A DNA stretch of 64,000 nucleotides, from positions 36,860 through 100,859 of the forward strand of contig NZ_BAYD01000031.1 of assembly GCF_000685075.1 (NCBI RefSeq). Direction: 5' to 3'. Position numbers and translations under genes: made by a program. The notes beneath the pieces are model-generated. The model saw only the letters and a program-made list of their open reading frames with translations. It had not been told where the DNA came from and did not search any database. The DNA is from Paraburkholderia oxyphila NBRC 105797 (GTDB lineage Bacteria; Pseudomonadota; Gammaproteobacteria; Burkholderiales; Burkholderiaceae). Below are positions 50,132 through 59,226 of the stretch, one piece after another (position 1 is the stretch's first letter; each line of letters opens with the position of its first letter).

Positions 50132-52858
50132 TTATGCTTCGGGAAGCCGGATCACGCTCGCGTCCTTGCGCAGGACCCAGGACGCCGTGAGCATCTGCTT
50201 GCAGTGATGCGCGAGCAGCTTGACGTCCTGCGCGAATTCGCTGGCGGGGCCGAGCGTGCGTTCGGTCTCCACCACCATCGTGTCGAGCTCGCGCACCATG
50301 CGCCTCGTGATCTCGGTTTGATTGTCGGGTACCGGCGTGCCCGCTTCGGCGGCGACGAGATTCTCGCGCACGCAGTAGAGCGCGTGTTCCAGCGCATCGA
50401 GCTTGACGCCCGGTGCGGCATTCGCCGTGTCGCGCAAGAGCGGCGCGGTGGCCGTGATCTGCGAGGCCAGCACGTGGCCGCGCACGAGCAGGTCGTTGAG
50501 CTCGGGCACGAACTTCTGCGCCGACTTCGGCTCGAGCATCATGCGCTGGAACGCCTGGCCGAGATTGGCGAAGGCGACGTGCACGTTCTTGCGCGCGAGC
50601 CGGTAGCGGAAGTCACGCGCGAGCGCGGGGACGGCGGCACCCGCTGACGTCGACGGCGCGGAGCCCGTCTGTGCGGTTGCCTGAGCGGAGGGCTTCGTGC
50701 CGCCCGCCGATGCCGCAGACTGGCCGGGCGCGGACGACGGCTGCGTGTCGGCTTCGAGCGTGACGGTGGCTGGCTCGCCGGCTGCCTGTGCGGCTCGCGC
50801 CAATTCGCGCGCCGTGTTGGTGCCCACCGAGTCCGTGACCGGTATGTCCGCAACCGGCACGTCCGCAACCGGCACGTCCGCAACCGGCACGTCCGCAACC
50901 GGCGTGTCCGTGACCGCCGAGTCCGCAACCGGCGCCTCCGCAACCGGCATGTCTGCAACTGGCATGTCGACGACCGGCAAGTTTGCAACCGGCATGTCCG
51001 CAACGCGCGCACCGGCAACCGGCACATCCGCAACCCTTAGCTCCGCCACCGGCGCGCCGCTCGACGCCGTCGCGAACGCCGGCACGCGCGCGGCCGCCTC
51101 GGTGGGCATCGCCCCCGCAAAGGCCGGCTGTGCGCTGCGCGTGCGCCCGCTCCACCACCAGCTCGCCTCCAGATAGCTGCGCGTCGCGGCGATCATGTCG
51201 TTCACGAGCTTGCCCATCAGCCGGTATTCCCAGTAGGGGAACAGATGGCTCGCGCCAATGGCGATCATGCAGCCGATGACGGTGTCGATCGCGCGCTCGC
51301 CGATGATGCGCATGCTGCCAGGCGCGAGCAGATGGAACATCAGCAGCACATAGGCCGAGGTGAACACCACGCTCGCCGTGTAGTTGAAGAGCAGCAGGCT
51401 GTAGCTCATCACCATCGCCGCGAACATCGAGACGAGCAGCACGAGCGGCTGTTTGACGAGCAGGATCAGCGCGATGCTCGCCACGCAGCCGATCAGCGTG
51501 CCGACGATACGCTGCGCGTTGCGCTGGCGCGTGAGCGAGTAGCCGGGCTTGAGAATGATGATGCTCGTCATCACGATCCAGTAGGCGTTCGTGAGCGGCA
51601 ACAGGCGACCGAGCCAGAAGCCCACGGCCACGGCAATCGTCACGCGCAGCGCGTGGCGAAAGCTGGGCGAGGCCATCGTGAGATTCGAGAAGATCTGCAG
51701 GAAGGGCACGCGCCGGCTCGTCACGAAGCGCGTGAGCGCCTCGTCGATACGCAGCTCCGTCTCGGTGGTGGGCACGTCGTTCGCGAGGTCGCGGCGCATG
51801 CGGTCGATCAGGCGCGTCGCGCTCCAGATGCGCCGGAACGAGGCCGAGATCGCCGCATAGGCCTCGGGGTCCTTGGTGGGCAGGTCGCGCTTCTTGAGCA
51901 GCTCGAGCTCATACTCGATCGCGCGCAGCTCGGCCTTCACGTTGACGCTCGCGCGCGGCGCCTCGTTTTGCAGCACGGCGAGGCCGATGTCCTCGAGATC
52001 GGCGGCGGCCTTGCGGATCAGGTCGCGGTAGAACGCCAGCAAATCCGAGCCGCCGAAGGTGTTGCGCACGAGCGGGTAGTCGGTATGCGCACCCACGAAC
52101 AGCTCGTGCAGGTCGACGGTATTGATGAACAGGTTGAAGTGCATCGCGCGGCGCGCATCGATCTGCCCGCGCTTGAGCTTGGGCAGATTGCGCAGGACGA
52201 TGTCGCGCGCGGCGTCCTGGCGCTCGACCGCCGCGATCTGCTTCGCGACGAGGTTGCGGTAGCACTCGTCGAGATCGTTGTCGAGGTCGAAGAACTGCGC
52301 GCGCGCGAGCAGATAGTCGGCGCACGCGAACACGCTTTCGGCGATCGCCTGCTGCTCGATGCGATCGACCATCAGCCGGCTCACGAGCGTGGACCAGCCC
52401 GTGTACCAGAGCCCGCCCAGCAGGATCCACAGTGCATTGACGAGCGCCTGGTGCGGCGTGAAATGGTCTTCGAGCGTCATCACCATCATGAACAGGGTGG
52501 CGAAGCTGATCTGCGGCCAGCGGTTGCCGTAGACGACGATCAGCGAGAGCGCGAAGGTGAGCGGCACGACGGCGGCCCAGAGCGCGACCGGGCTGAAGGT
52601 GGCGAGGCCCGTTGCGTAAGCGGAAAGAAAACCGATCACGCTGCACGCGAGCATTTCGTTGCGCTTGTACTTCAGCGGGCCCGGCATGTCGACCACGCAC
52701 GCGCCGAGCGCGCCGGTCGAGATCGTGAAGCCGAGATCGCTCTTGTCGAAGACGAACAGGCACAGGATGGCCGGGAGCGAGATGCCGACCGCGATGCGCA
52801 GGCCGCCGTAGAAGTACTGGCTATAGAGGAATTTCCTGATTTCTACGGAGTAGCGCAT
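50132..52858 (-). CDS. FUSC family transporter with repeat insertion
   Basis: The 908-residue protein has two sets of about five or six membrane helices separated by cytoplasmic domains, as in YccS/FUSC aromatic-acid and detergent exporters. The first set starts GGLRIAVGISLPAILCLFVF; the second is near ALRVTIAVAVGFWLGRLLPL. About residues 604-675 form a run of xPVAD pentapeptides (VPVADVPVADVPVADIPV) not seen in the family. The start is ATG 52858 (MRYSVEIRKFLYSQYF); an upstream open frame of 78 codons is Arg-rich and rejected. The substrate is unknown. No adaptor lies beside it. Confidence 0.87.
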   Translation of the reverse strand: MRYSVEIRKFLYSQYFYGGLRIAVGISLPAILCLFVFDKSDLGFTISTGALGACVVDMPGPLKYKRNEMLACSVIGFLSAYATGLATFSPVALWAAVVPLTFALSLIVVYGNRWPQISFATLFMMVMTLEDHFTPHQALVNALWILLGGLWYTGWSTLVSRLMVDRIEQQAIAESVFACADYLLARAQFFDLDNDLDECYRNLVAKQIAAVERQDAARDIVLRNLPKLKRGQIDARRAMHFNLFINTVDLHELFVGAHTDYPLVRNTFGGSDLLAFYRDLIRKAAADLEDIGLAVLQNEAPRASVNVKAELRAIEYELELLKKRDLPTKDPEAYAAISASFRRIWSATRLIDRMRRDLANDVPTTETELRIDEALTRFVTSRRVPFLQIFSNLTMASPSFRHALRVTIAVAVGFWLGRLLPLTNAYWIVMTSIIILKPGYSLTRQRNAQRIVGTLIGCVASIALILLVKQPLVLLVSMFAAMVMSYSLLLFNYTASVVFTSAYVLLMFHLLAPGSMRIIGERAIDTVIGCMIAIGASHLFPYWEYRLMGKLVNDMIAATRSYLEASWWWSGRTRSAQPAFAGAMPTEAAARVPAFATASSGAPVAELRVADVPVAGARVADMPVANLPVVDMPVADMPVAEAPVADSAVTDTPVADVPVADVPVADVPVADIPVTDSVGTNTARELARAAQAAGEPATVTLEADTQPSSAPGQSAASAGGTKPSAQATAQTGSAPSTSAGAAVPALARDFRYRLARKNVHVAFANLGQAFQRMMLEPKSAQKFVPELNDLLVRGHVLASQITATAPLLRDTANAAPGVKLDALEHALYCVRENLVAAEAGTPVPDNQTEITRRMVRELDTMVVETERTLGPASEFAQDVKLLAHHCKQMLTASWVLRKDASVIRLPEA
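50834..51045 (-). repeat. In-frame 15-base tandem repeat in the FUSC gene
   Basis: About 14 units of a 15-base sequence close to GCAACCGGCACGTCC encode pentapeptides such as VADVP on the minus strand. The central copies are identical and the outer ones have diverged. The run keeps the frame open. Confidence 0.88.
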
Positions 52859-52973
52859 CGACTGCCGGTGGTGTTCGGGTGCGGACGGTGCGCCGCGGAC
52901 TGTGGCGGTGAGTTTAAATGATTTCGGGCGCGATCTGCCCGTCTCTGTATTGCGGCGTCGCGCGTGTGCGGCG

Positions 52974-53627
52974 TCAGTCTGCGCCCAGCGTGGAGGCGTC
53001 GCCGAGCAGGCCGCGCGTGCCCTGGATGCGGCGCATGCGCGTGCGATACCAGAAGGTCCACGCGAGCAGCGCGCCGAGCGCGCTATAGCCAATGATCGGC
53101 GAGACGATCAGAAAGCGCTCGACGGGCCAGGTGGCGGCGAGGTAGCTGCGCACGGCGCCGTCGGCGATGAGCCCGGCGCCCCAGACGAGGGTGAGCAGGC
53201 GCATGGCCGCGACGAAGCCGCGGTTCTCGGTCCACAGCTGTTCGAGCCGCGCGACGCCCTCGCGCGTTTCGCGTGCAACCGTGGCGCGCGTGAGGTAGAA
53301 CACGAGCGGGCGTTTGGCCAGCAGCGAGAACAGGAACGCCGCGCCGATCGCGCCCGAAGCGAAGCATTCGCGCATCAGCAGCATGCGCATGCTGCCGCCG
53401 AACGCCATGGCGGCGAGCGAGAGGACGATGCCGAGCAGAATGATTGCCGAGAGCGCATCGATGCGCCGGAAGCGCACGAGCTCGATGATGCTCCAGGCGA
53501 GCGGCGGGATGGCCGAGGCAATGAGGCCGCCGACTTCGCCCCAGTAGGGCTGGGCGAGCCGGTACGCGATCCACGGCAGCAACAGGTTGACCGCCAGTTC
53601 GGCGACGAATGCTGGACGCAGCTTCAT
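52974..53627 (-). CDS. VC0807-type membrane protein
   Basis: The 217-residue protein has six predicted membrane helices. LPWIAYRLAQPYWGEVGGLIASAIPPLAWSIIELVRFRRIDALSAI is the family's conserved region, related to intracellular septation-like proteins, and FLFSLLAKRPLVFYLTR is the second landmark. The function is unknown. It is upstream of and co-directional with the FUSC gene, with a 115-base gap. Confidence 0.82.
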   Translation of the reverse strand: MKLRPAFVAELAVNLLLPWIAYRLAQPYWGEVGGLIASAIPPLAWSIIELVRFRRIDALSAIILLGIVLSLAAMAFGGSMRMLLMRECFASGAIGAAFLFSLLAKRPLVFYLTRATVARETREGVARLEQLWTENRGFVAAMRLLTLVWGAGLIADGAVRSYLAATWPVERFLIVSPIIGYSALGALLAWTFWYRTRMRRIQGTRGLLGDASTLGAD

Positions 53628-53895
53628 GGGCGATGCGCTCCAGAAAGGGATGAAAAATGGTTAAGCTTCGGGCCGGCCATCCGCAACTGACCCTCTTGCG
53701 ACTGATGATACGCGCCTACGCATATCGTGTGCCCGAGCGCGTGTGGCGGGGTGCGTGTCCATGAGGGTGCGCGGCGCTGCGTCTTGCCGCATCTTGCTTC
53801 GCCTTGCGCGGCATGCCGAGCGCCGCTGGCCGCCGTATGCGACACTGCGAGGCTTGGCCCAGCCGGGCCGCTTTGCCGCTGTGTCCCCGCCCGCC

Positions 53896-54300
53896 ATGAC
53901 TGCCCGTTTGCCCGTTCCGCTGCACGAAGTCGAACTCGTTGCCGTTCGCGCTCAGGGCGCGGGCGGTCAGAACGTCAACAAGGTGTCGAGCGCGATCCAC
54001 CTGCGCTTCGACATCCGCGCATCGTCGCTGCCCGAGGTGCTCAAGATGCGCTTGCTCGCGCTCGCCGACCGGCGCGTCTCGCACGAGGGCGTCGTCATCA
54101 TCAAGTCTCAGGAATACCGCACGCAGGAGCAGAATCGCGCCGCCGCGCTCGCGCGTCTGGAGGCGCTCATCGACAGTGTGAGCGTGACGAGGAAGGCACG
54201 CGTGGCCACGCGTCCCACGCGCGCTTCCAAGCTGCGGCGCCTCGACAGCAAGGCCCGTAACAGCGAGGTGAAAGCCGGGCGCCGCCGCGTGCACGAATGA
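53896..54300 (+). CDS. arfB: Alternative ribosome-rescue factor ArfB
   Basis: The 134-residue peptidyl-tRNA hydrolase rescues stalled ribosomes. It has the GGQ motif in RAQGAGGQNVNKVSSAIHLRF and a basic C-terminal tail (TRASKLRRLDSKARNSEVKAGRRRVHE) that enters the empty mRNA channel. VIIKSQEYRTQEQNRAAALARLE is the family segment. The length fits ArfB (about 140), not release factors. ATG 53896 is chosen because homology starts there; a frame of 51 codons upstream is Arg-rich. Co-directional neighbours do not suggest an operon. Confidence 0.92.
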   Translation: MTARLPVPLHEVELVAVRAQGAGGQNVNKVSSAIHLRFDIRASSLPEVLKMRLLALADRRVSHEGVVIIKSQEYRTQEQNRAAALARLEALIDSVSVTRKARVATRPTRASKLRRLDSKARNSEVKAGRRRVHE

Positions 54301-54411
54301 TGCGGCGGATGGCGCGGCGACGTACGTCCCGAACCGCACACGAACCGCTATACGAACCGCAACATGAGCCGCAGCACGAGCCGCGCGGCCTCGCGCGCTC
54401 AACTGCATCGG

Positions 54412-55692
54412 CTAGCTCAGCGGCGCCTCGCGCAGCGCCAGCGCCGGCGGGAAATCCGCGCACAGCACATGCGTTGCGCCCGCGTAGTCGAGCGCGATGG
54501 CAGCGGTGTAGCACAGCGCGCCGTCATGAAGCGAGTAGTGCGGTCCCATCACGGTCACGCGGCCAGGCGCGGCGAGCGCGCGCCGGAAGTATTCGCGGCG
54601 CGACCAGTTGCTGTTCGTGTCCGGGTAGAACGGCGCGAGCCGCGGCGGCGGCCCGAGGCCCGGCGCCGCGATCGATGGCGCACGCTGTTCGCCCTGATCG
54701 TTCGCCGCGAAGACGCGCAGCGCATTGGCGCTCTCGAAAATCGCCGCCGCGGCGGCTTCGAGCGTGCCGCCCGAGGTCAGCACGCGCGCGCCGCGCAGCA
54801 TGACGCGCGTCACCTCGCCAAGATCGACCTGCTCGTGCAGCCGGCTGCGGCGCCGATAGTCGGCGAAGCGTCGCCACATCGTTTGCGCGAGCGCGGGCGC
54901 GTCGGCGCTGGCCGCGCGCACCGAGGCATGCGGCTGGCCGAACCAGAAGCCCTGCACGAGATCGACGTCCGCCTCCATCAGCACCATCAGCTCGCTTTCG
55001 GTCTCGACACCCTCGGCGAGCACCATCGCGCCCGCATGGTGGAGGATCGAGACGAGATTGGCGATGAACGCGATCTGGCTCTCGTCGTTGGCCGCGCGCC
55101 GCACGAGCGAGCGGTCGAGCTTGACGATGTCGGGGCGGTAGCGCCAGACGCGATCGAAGTTCGAAAAACCCGCGCCGAAGTCATCGAGCGCAACGAGGAA
55201 ATCGCGCCCGCCAGGCGGTGGGCGGGCCCCGAGGAACGAGGCGGGCTCGTCGCCGGCACGCTGCTCGAGCACTTCGATCACCACGCGCGCGTGCGGGAAG
55301 GCGAAGTGGCGGCACAGGCCGTCGATGGCGGCTTGCGTCGGCCAGTCCCCGGGCGTGGGGCGCGGCAGCGAGTTGAGGAAGAGCCAGCCCGAAGCGACCC
55401 CTTGCGCGGTGAAGTTGGCGAGATGCAGGCAACGCGCGAGCTCATCGAGTTCGCGGGCGGCCTCGGGCGTCGCGCGCGCGAATAGCGTGGCCGGACCGAT
55501 GCCGCCGGGCGTGACGTCGGTGTCGGCGACGCGCAGCAGCGCCTCATAGCCGACCACGCGCTGATGCGTGATCGAGAGCACCGGCTGGAATGCGCTTTCG
55601 AGCAGCGTCCCGCGCCAGCGCGCCCGAAAGCCGCCGTCATGCGGTTCCAGATGCGTGAGCAGCGTGGCGAGCGATGCCTGCGTGTTCGACAT
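54412..55692 (-). CDS. EAL-domain protein with C-terminal sensor domain
   Basis: The 426-residue protein has an N-terminal EAL domain (about 30-275): VGYEALLRVAD, FLNSLPRP, VIEVLEQRAG, LDDFGAGFSNFDRVWRY, VKLDRSLV and VLAEGVETESEL are present, so it should hydrolyse c-di-GMP. The remaining 150 residues resemble a Cache/GAF sensor (PFYPDTNSNWSRREYFRRAL, VMGPHYSLHDGALCYTAAIALDYAGATHVL). This order, catalytic part first, is the reverse of the common one. It has no membrane segment. It is convergent with arfB. Confidence 0.88.
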   Translation of the reverse strand: MSNTQASLATLLTHLEPHDGGFRARWRGTLLESAFQPVLSITHQRVVGYEALLRVADTDVTPGGIGPATLFARATPEAARELDELARCLHLANFTAQGVASGWLFLNSLPRPTPGDWPTQAAIDGLCRHFAFPHARVVIEVLEQRAGDEPASFLGARPPPGGRDFLVALDDFGAGFSNFDRVWRYRPDIVKLDRSLVRRAANDESQIAFIANLVSILHHAGAMVLAEGVETESELMVLMEADVDLVQGFWFGQPHASVRAASADAPALAQTMWRRFADYRRRSRLHEQVDLGEVTRVMLRGARVLTSGGTLEAAAAAIFESANALRVFAANDQGEQRAPSIAAPGLGPPPRLAPFYPDTNSNWSRREYFRRALAAPGRVTVMGPHYSLHDGALCYTAAIALDYAGATHVLCADFPPALALREAPLS

Positions 55693-56038
55693 GGCGCTTG
55701 GGGCGCACCTCGTGGCGGGTGATTGAAGTCGCGGGCCGGTTACAGCCGGTCAGGCGAAAGCGGATTTGACTGCGCTCGCGCGCGCAAGGACTGGCACGCA
55801 GACGAACGACAGGCGATGACGCGCAGGCTCAGGGGAAAAGGCGGTCTGGGCAGTACGCTTTACCGCCAGTGTTCGGAGGTTCGGCAAATTATGCCCGCCA
55901 GACGGCGGGCAGGGCGGCCGCGCGGGAAGGGCGGCTGACGGGCTCGACGCCGCGGCTCGAGGGCCGCGCGGGCACCGCTCAGGTGCCCCGACGTGCAGGG
56001 GGCACTCAATGAGCCGCTGATGTGTCCGTCGAGTGGCG
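55693..56038. other. 346-base gap between two minus-strand genes
   Basis: I see no gene. The region should include the promoter of the EAL gene. TGCCCGCC-AGAC-GGCGGGCA near 55889-55908 is a perfect hairpin but no T tract follows on either strand, so it is not an intrinsic terminator. Confidence 0.5.
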
Positions 56039-56299
56039 TTAGTGGGCTGTATGGGGCACGTCGAGGATCAGGATGATGGTCCAGTCGGCGTCGCCTTCGT
56101 GGTGATACTGGCGCTCGGCGACGATGAACGGCTGCTGCTTGCCTTGCGGCCCGAGGAACAGCACGTCGCCTTCCATCGGCAGGCATTCGATGGGGGGCAG
56201 CGCGAGAATATCGTCGCCGCTTTTGCCGCGGGGCATCAGCTTTTCAATCTTGCGGGATGCCGCTTCGGTCCATTCGATGTCGAGCTGGATGTTGCTCAT
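56039..56299 (-). CDS. Small conserved protein of unknown function
   Basis: The 86-residue acidic protein (MSNIQLDIEWTEAASRKIEKLMPRGKSG) continues with PPIECLPMEGDVLFLGPQGKQQPFIVAERQYHHEGD and ends in ILILDVPHTAH. I do not recognise a family. The composition and the GGAGAAACATCC ribosome binding site support a real gene. The start is ATG 56299; the frame is open nine codons further upstream. Confidence 0.7.
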   Translation of the reverse strand: MSNIQLDIEWTEAASRKIEKLMPRGKSGDDILALPPIECLPMEGDVLFLGPQGKQQPFIVAERQYHHEGDADWTIILILDVPHTAH

Positions 56300-56408
56300 G
56301 GATGTTTCTCCGCGCGCGTCGCGCACAAACGGGTGGTGAATTCGGGGTGCGCGACTTTAGCATACCGCGCGCGAAGCGACTTGCAGGCATGCTGGCGGCC
56401 GAGGCAAG

Positions 56409-56440
56409 AAAAAAGCCGATACCGGGGACCGGCATCGGCT
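56409..56440 (-). terminator. Rho-independent terminator
   Basis: On the minus strand the stem AGCCGAT-CCGG/CCGG-ATCGGCT, with one mismatched position, is followed by TTTTTT. It ends the transcript of the small exported protein at 56608-56856. Confidence 0.85.
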
Positions 56441-56607
56441 CGTTCGGCATGGCGCAGCGCGGACCCGCCGCGGCATGGGCCAGCATATGGCACCTGAGCG
56501 GCACCTCAGGGCGCCCCAGCGTTGCGCAGGCTCAGCGAGGACGGCAATGAGCGCGGCGACAAGCGGATGCGCGCTGCGCCCGCCTCGCACGGCCGATGCG
56601 CAAAACC

Positions 56608-56856
56608 TTACTCAGCAGCCTTGGCAGGCGCCATGTGATGCGAATGGCCTTCCTTCTTGTGATGCTTCATGGGCATCTTCTCGGCCGGCGCCTGAGCGGC
56701 GGCTTCCTGGCGCGACTGCAGATCCTGGGCACGCTGCTCGACGTCGGCAGCCCGGGCCGGGTCGGTGCTCATCGTGATGCCATTTTCCGTTTGCGCATAG
56801 GCAGCGCCCGTCAGGGCGGAGAGCGAAATCAGGACTGCGAGGGACACTTTTTTCAT
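56608..56856 (-). CDS. Small exported His-rich protein
   Basis: The 82-residue protein has a clear signal peptide (MKKVSLAVLISLSALTGAAYA) and a mature part of about 60 residues rich in Ala, Glu and His, with KHHKKEGHSHHMAPA near the end. A metal-binding role is possible but not shown. GGAGG lies five bases before the ATG. It is a single-gene transcript with its own terminator. Confidence 0.78.
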   Translation of the reverse strand: MKKVSLAVLISLSALTGAAYAQTENGITMSTDPARAADVEQRAQDLQSRQEAAAQAPAEKMPMKHHKKEGHSHHMAPAKAAE

Positions 56857-57059
56857 GACTACCTCCGAAGGAGCGGTTTATGGACCCAGCCGGTGCCTGC
56901 CAAGCAGGATTGGCATGCCATTCTAACGATCAAATACTCGTTCCAGATGACATCGCATAAGGCATACGCATGCCTGTTACATATCTTTACATATCCTCGC
57001 GGATCTTGTCGCGCATTGGTCATCGCGTGTCCTATAGCGTGTCCGTTTAGCCACGCAAG

Positions 57060-57800
57060 CTAGAACCAGCCGAGCATCCGGTACACATAAAACTGCGCAA
57101 TCCCAATCAATTCGTGCAACGCGGTTTCCGCGTCGCGCAGATTGGCGAGGCGCGGCCAGATTCCCATGCTCACGCGGCGCACGTCGGACACGGCCGGCAC
57201 CGGATTCATCCGGAAGCGCTGGAAGTCCAGCATCGCGCGTGGCATGTGATAAGCCGAGGTTACGACGAAGAGCGTGTCAGCGCGTTGGGCGTGCACGATC
57301 GGCGCAACATTGCGTGCGTTTTCCCAGGTCGTGAGGCTGCGGTTCTCGAGCACGAGGTCACGCCTGGCGACACCGGCGCGCAACAGCCATGGCGCGTAGG
57401 TATCGGCTTCGCTGGCAGCGTGATGCTGTGGGTTGCCGCCGCTCACGATCACCTTGCAGGTTCCGCCGGCCGCGAGGCACTTCGCCTGCAGCGCCGCGGC
57501 CAACGCGATGCGGGCGTACACGTCGTGCTTGGGCACGAGCGTGCCGTCGGCGCGTTTGTCCGTGCCGCCGCCGAGCATGACGATCGCCGTGCGCAGGCCG
57601 AACGCCGAAGCTGGCATGGTCGCCGGATCGTAGGGAGTGCGATAGTTCTCGGGCTGTGCCAGATCGACTAGCGGTTTGGCGAGCCATCCCGATCCGAGCA
57701 GCCAGAAAAGGACGACAGCGGCTATCGCGATCGGCCGACGGGCGCCATGCCACAGCATGAACAGCGCAAAAAATAGCGCAAATAATCCGAATAGAATCAA
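57060..57800 (-). CDS. YdcF-like DUF218 membrane protein
   Basis: The protein of about 246 residues belongs to the SanA/ElyC/YdcF family. Two N-terminal membrane helices are followed by the DUF218 domain: IVMLGGGTDKRADG, CKVIVSGGNPQHHAASEAD, ENRSLTTWENARNVAPI and LFVVTSAYHMPRAMLDF. Relatives act in envelope polysaccharide or peptidoglycan metabolism. The start is uncertain: no ATG exists between 57800 and 57959, so I use a TTG at 57800 where the hydrophobic segment begins. The frame is open to 57995, but the extra 65 residues are Arg/Ala/Cys-rich and unlike a protein start. Confidence 0.75.
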   Translation of the reverse strand: MILFGLFALFFALFMLWHGARRPIAIAAVVLFWLLGSGWLAKPLVDLAQPENYRTPYDPATMPASAFGLRTAIVMLGGGTDKRADGTLVPKHDVYARIALAAALQAKCLAAGGTCKVIVSGGNPQHHAASEADTYAPWLLRAGVARRDLVLENRSLTTWENARNVAPIVHAQRADTLFVVTSAYHMPRAMLDFQRFRMNPVPAVSDVRRVSMGIWPRLANLRDAETALHELIGIAQFYVYRMLGWF

Positions 57801-58012
57801 TTTGAATGAGGTAACGTATTGTTTTCGGGATGATGCGTGTCGGACACCGGTGCGCCGCACGTTCGGGGGCCCGAATAACCTGCAGTCCTTGCCACGGCGC
57901 AAGGAAACGGCAGGGCGCCTGGCCGCGCATCGTGCAGCCGTCGCAGCCCTCGCCGGCATTGCGCCGCAGCAGGCGGGATGGCAGCAGGACTGCATTTTAA
58001 GAAAGAAGTGAG

Positions 58013-58336
58013 ATGACCACGTATTCCAACGAAGCAGTACTCGAAGCGTTGCGGCGGGTGCAGTATCGGCAGGTCCCGTGGGCGCGACGCCCAGAAGTCT
58101 TTCAATATTTGCGCGACCTGGGGTTCATGGACACCGTCAGGCAGCGCACCGTTGCTCCCGCCCCTGGCTTTCATGCGCCGGTCGATATCGCCGTGCTCAC
58201 CGACCGCGGACGCGCCGAATTCGCGCGCCTCGCCCGCGACGAACGCTCCCTGAACTGGACTGCGCAACGCATAGCCGACTATGTGGCCGACGCCGTCGTG
58301 CAGTCGTCCGACGAAGCCGGCCAATCCGGCTTATAG
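58013..58336 (+). CDS. Hypothetical protein of 107 residues
   Basis: The sequence MTTYSNEAVLEALRRVQYRQ continues as a mostly helical soluble protein with VFQYLRDLGFMDTV and LTDRGRAEFARLARDE, which looks like a winged-helix-type fold, but I cannot assign a family. An AAGAAAGAAGTGAG site precedes the ATG. It ends just before a hairpin shared with the convergent exported-protein gene. Confidence 0.65.
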   Translation: MTTYSNEAVLEALRRVQYRQVPWARRPEVFQYLRDLGFMDTVRQRTVAPAPGFHAPVDIAVLTDRGRAEFARLARDERSLNWTAQRIADYVADAVVQSSDEAGQSGL

Positions 58337-58343
58337 CCGCGCC

Positions 58344-58374
58344 AAAAAAAAGCCCGTATCGGAAGATACGGGCT
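58344..58374 (-). terminator. Rho-independent terminator
   Basis: On the minus strand the perfect ten-base stem AGCCCGTATC/GATACGGGCT with a four-base loop is followed by TTTTTTT. It ends the exported-protein gene at 58551; on the plus strand it lacks a T tract. Confidence 0.88.
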
Positions 58375-58550
58375 TACCGGAATTACTGCTGCCACGCTGT
58401 GCTTGATGGCAAAGAGTAGACAGGCTTCAGGCGCGGTGGTTCCCCATCATCGACACGCAGATGTTGGCGCTGTGTTCGCCATCCAACGTTTTCCCGTTTC
58501 GTTTACCGTTTCTTTGTGCCGCCGCTTCGTGCCACTTCCCGACCGCGCGG

Positions 58551-58868
58551 TTATCGGTTGCGTGGGGTGTCCTGCCGGTCCTGGCGCGGCGGCGCGCTGC
58601 GACGCGCGTTATCGGCGATGTCACTGCGCAGGTTGCCACGTGGCACCGGTTGCGCGGCGCCTTTGGCGCGACGGTCGTCGACGAGTCCCCACGGTTGCTT
58701 GCCGGTGTGCGCCGCGGACAGCTGCGGCGTGCCGGAGCGCGGGGGCTGGGCGTTGGCGTCGGGTGTCAGCAAGGACGCGAGCGGGGCCGAGAGCGTGAGA
58801 AGCGCGAGGAGTGCGAGGGCGGAGAGCGAAACCATGAAGCCCCGGTTGAGCAGAGTCATGGTTTTCAT
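58551..58868 (-). CDS. Small exported protein, unknown
   Basis: The 105-residue protein has a signal sequence (residues 1-40, MKTMTLLNRGFMVSLSALALL continuing hydrophobic to ANA) and a Pro/Arg/Gln-rich mature part of about 65 residues without known motifs. GGGAGG lies five bases before the ATG, and a terminator follows, which supports that it is expressed. Confidence 0.72.
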   Translation of the reverse strand: MKTMTLLNRGFMVSLSALALLALLTLSAPLASLLTPDANAQPPRSGTPQLSAAHTGKQPWGLVDDRRAKGAAQPVPRGNLRSDIADNARRSAPPRQDRQDTPRNR

Positions 58869-59226
58869 GGCAGCCTCCCGTCAGAACGGGTAGTTCACGT
58901 TAGTAGACATGGCTCTAAGCTAATGGCCGCCGCGAAAGCGCGCTGTAAATATTGGTAAATAGATGTTTCGTACGCACCGATCCCGGTGCGGCATCGGTCC
59001 GGCCAGACCCGAACCCGGGCGGCCACGAAGGGGCAATGTTGTTGAGTCCGGTGGCGATCACGCAAGGCGCTTCGCGAGCCGCGTGAGACACAGACGATGA
59101 TGTCCGGCAGACCGGGCCGGTTGGGGAGTGTCGCGTGGCATGCGCCGCGGAACTCGGGCGCCGGGCGCGTGCAGCGCCCGGCGGGAAAGGACAAAAGGCG
59201 AAAGGTACAGGCCGCGTGCCGAAGGC
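58869..59226. other. 358-base gap with a perfect hairpin
   Basis: It holds the promoter region of the exported-protein gene (minus). CGCCGGGCGC-GTGCA-GCGCCCGGCG at 59159-59183 is a perfect 10-base stem located 44 bases after the stop of the transposase-like gene. It has no T tract. No protein gene is visible. Confidence 0.5.

Noticed and set aside
50834..51045. Possible CRISPR array
   Set aside because: The 15-base units are contiguous without spacers and stay in the FUSC reading frame.
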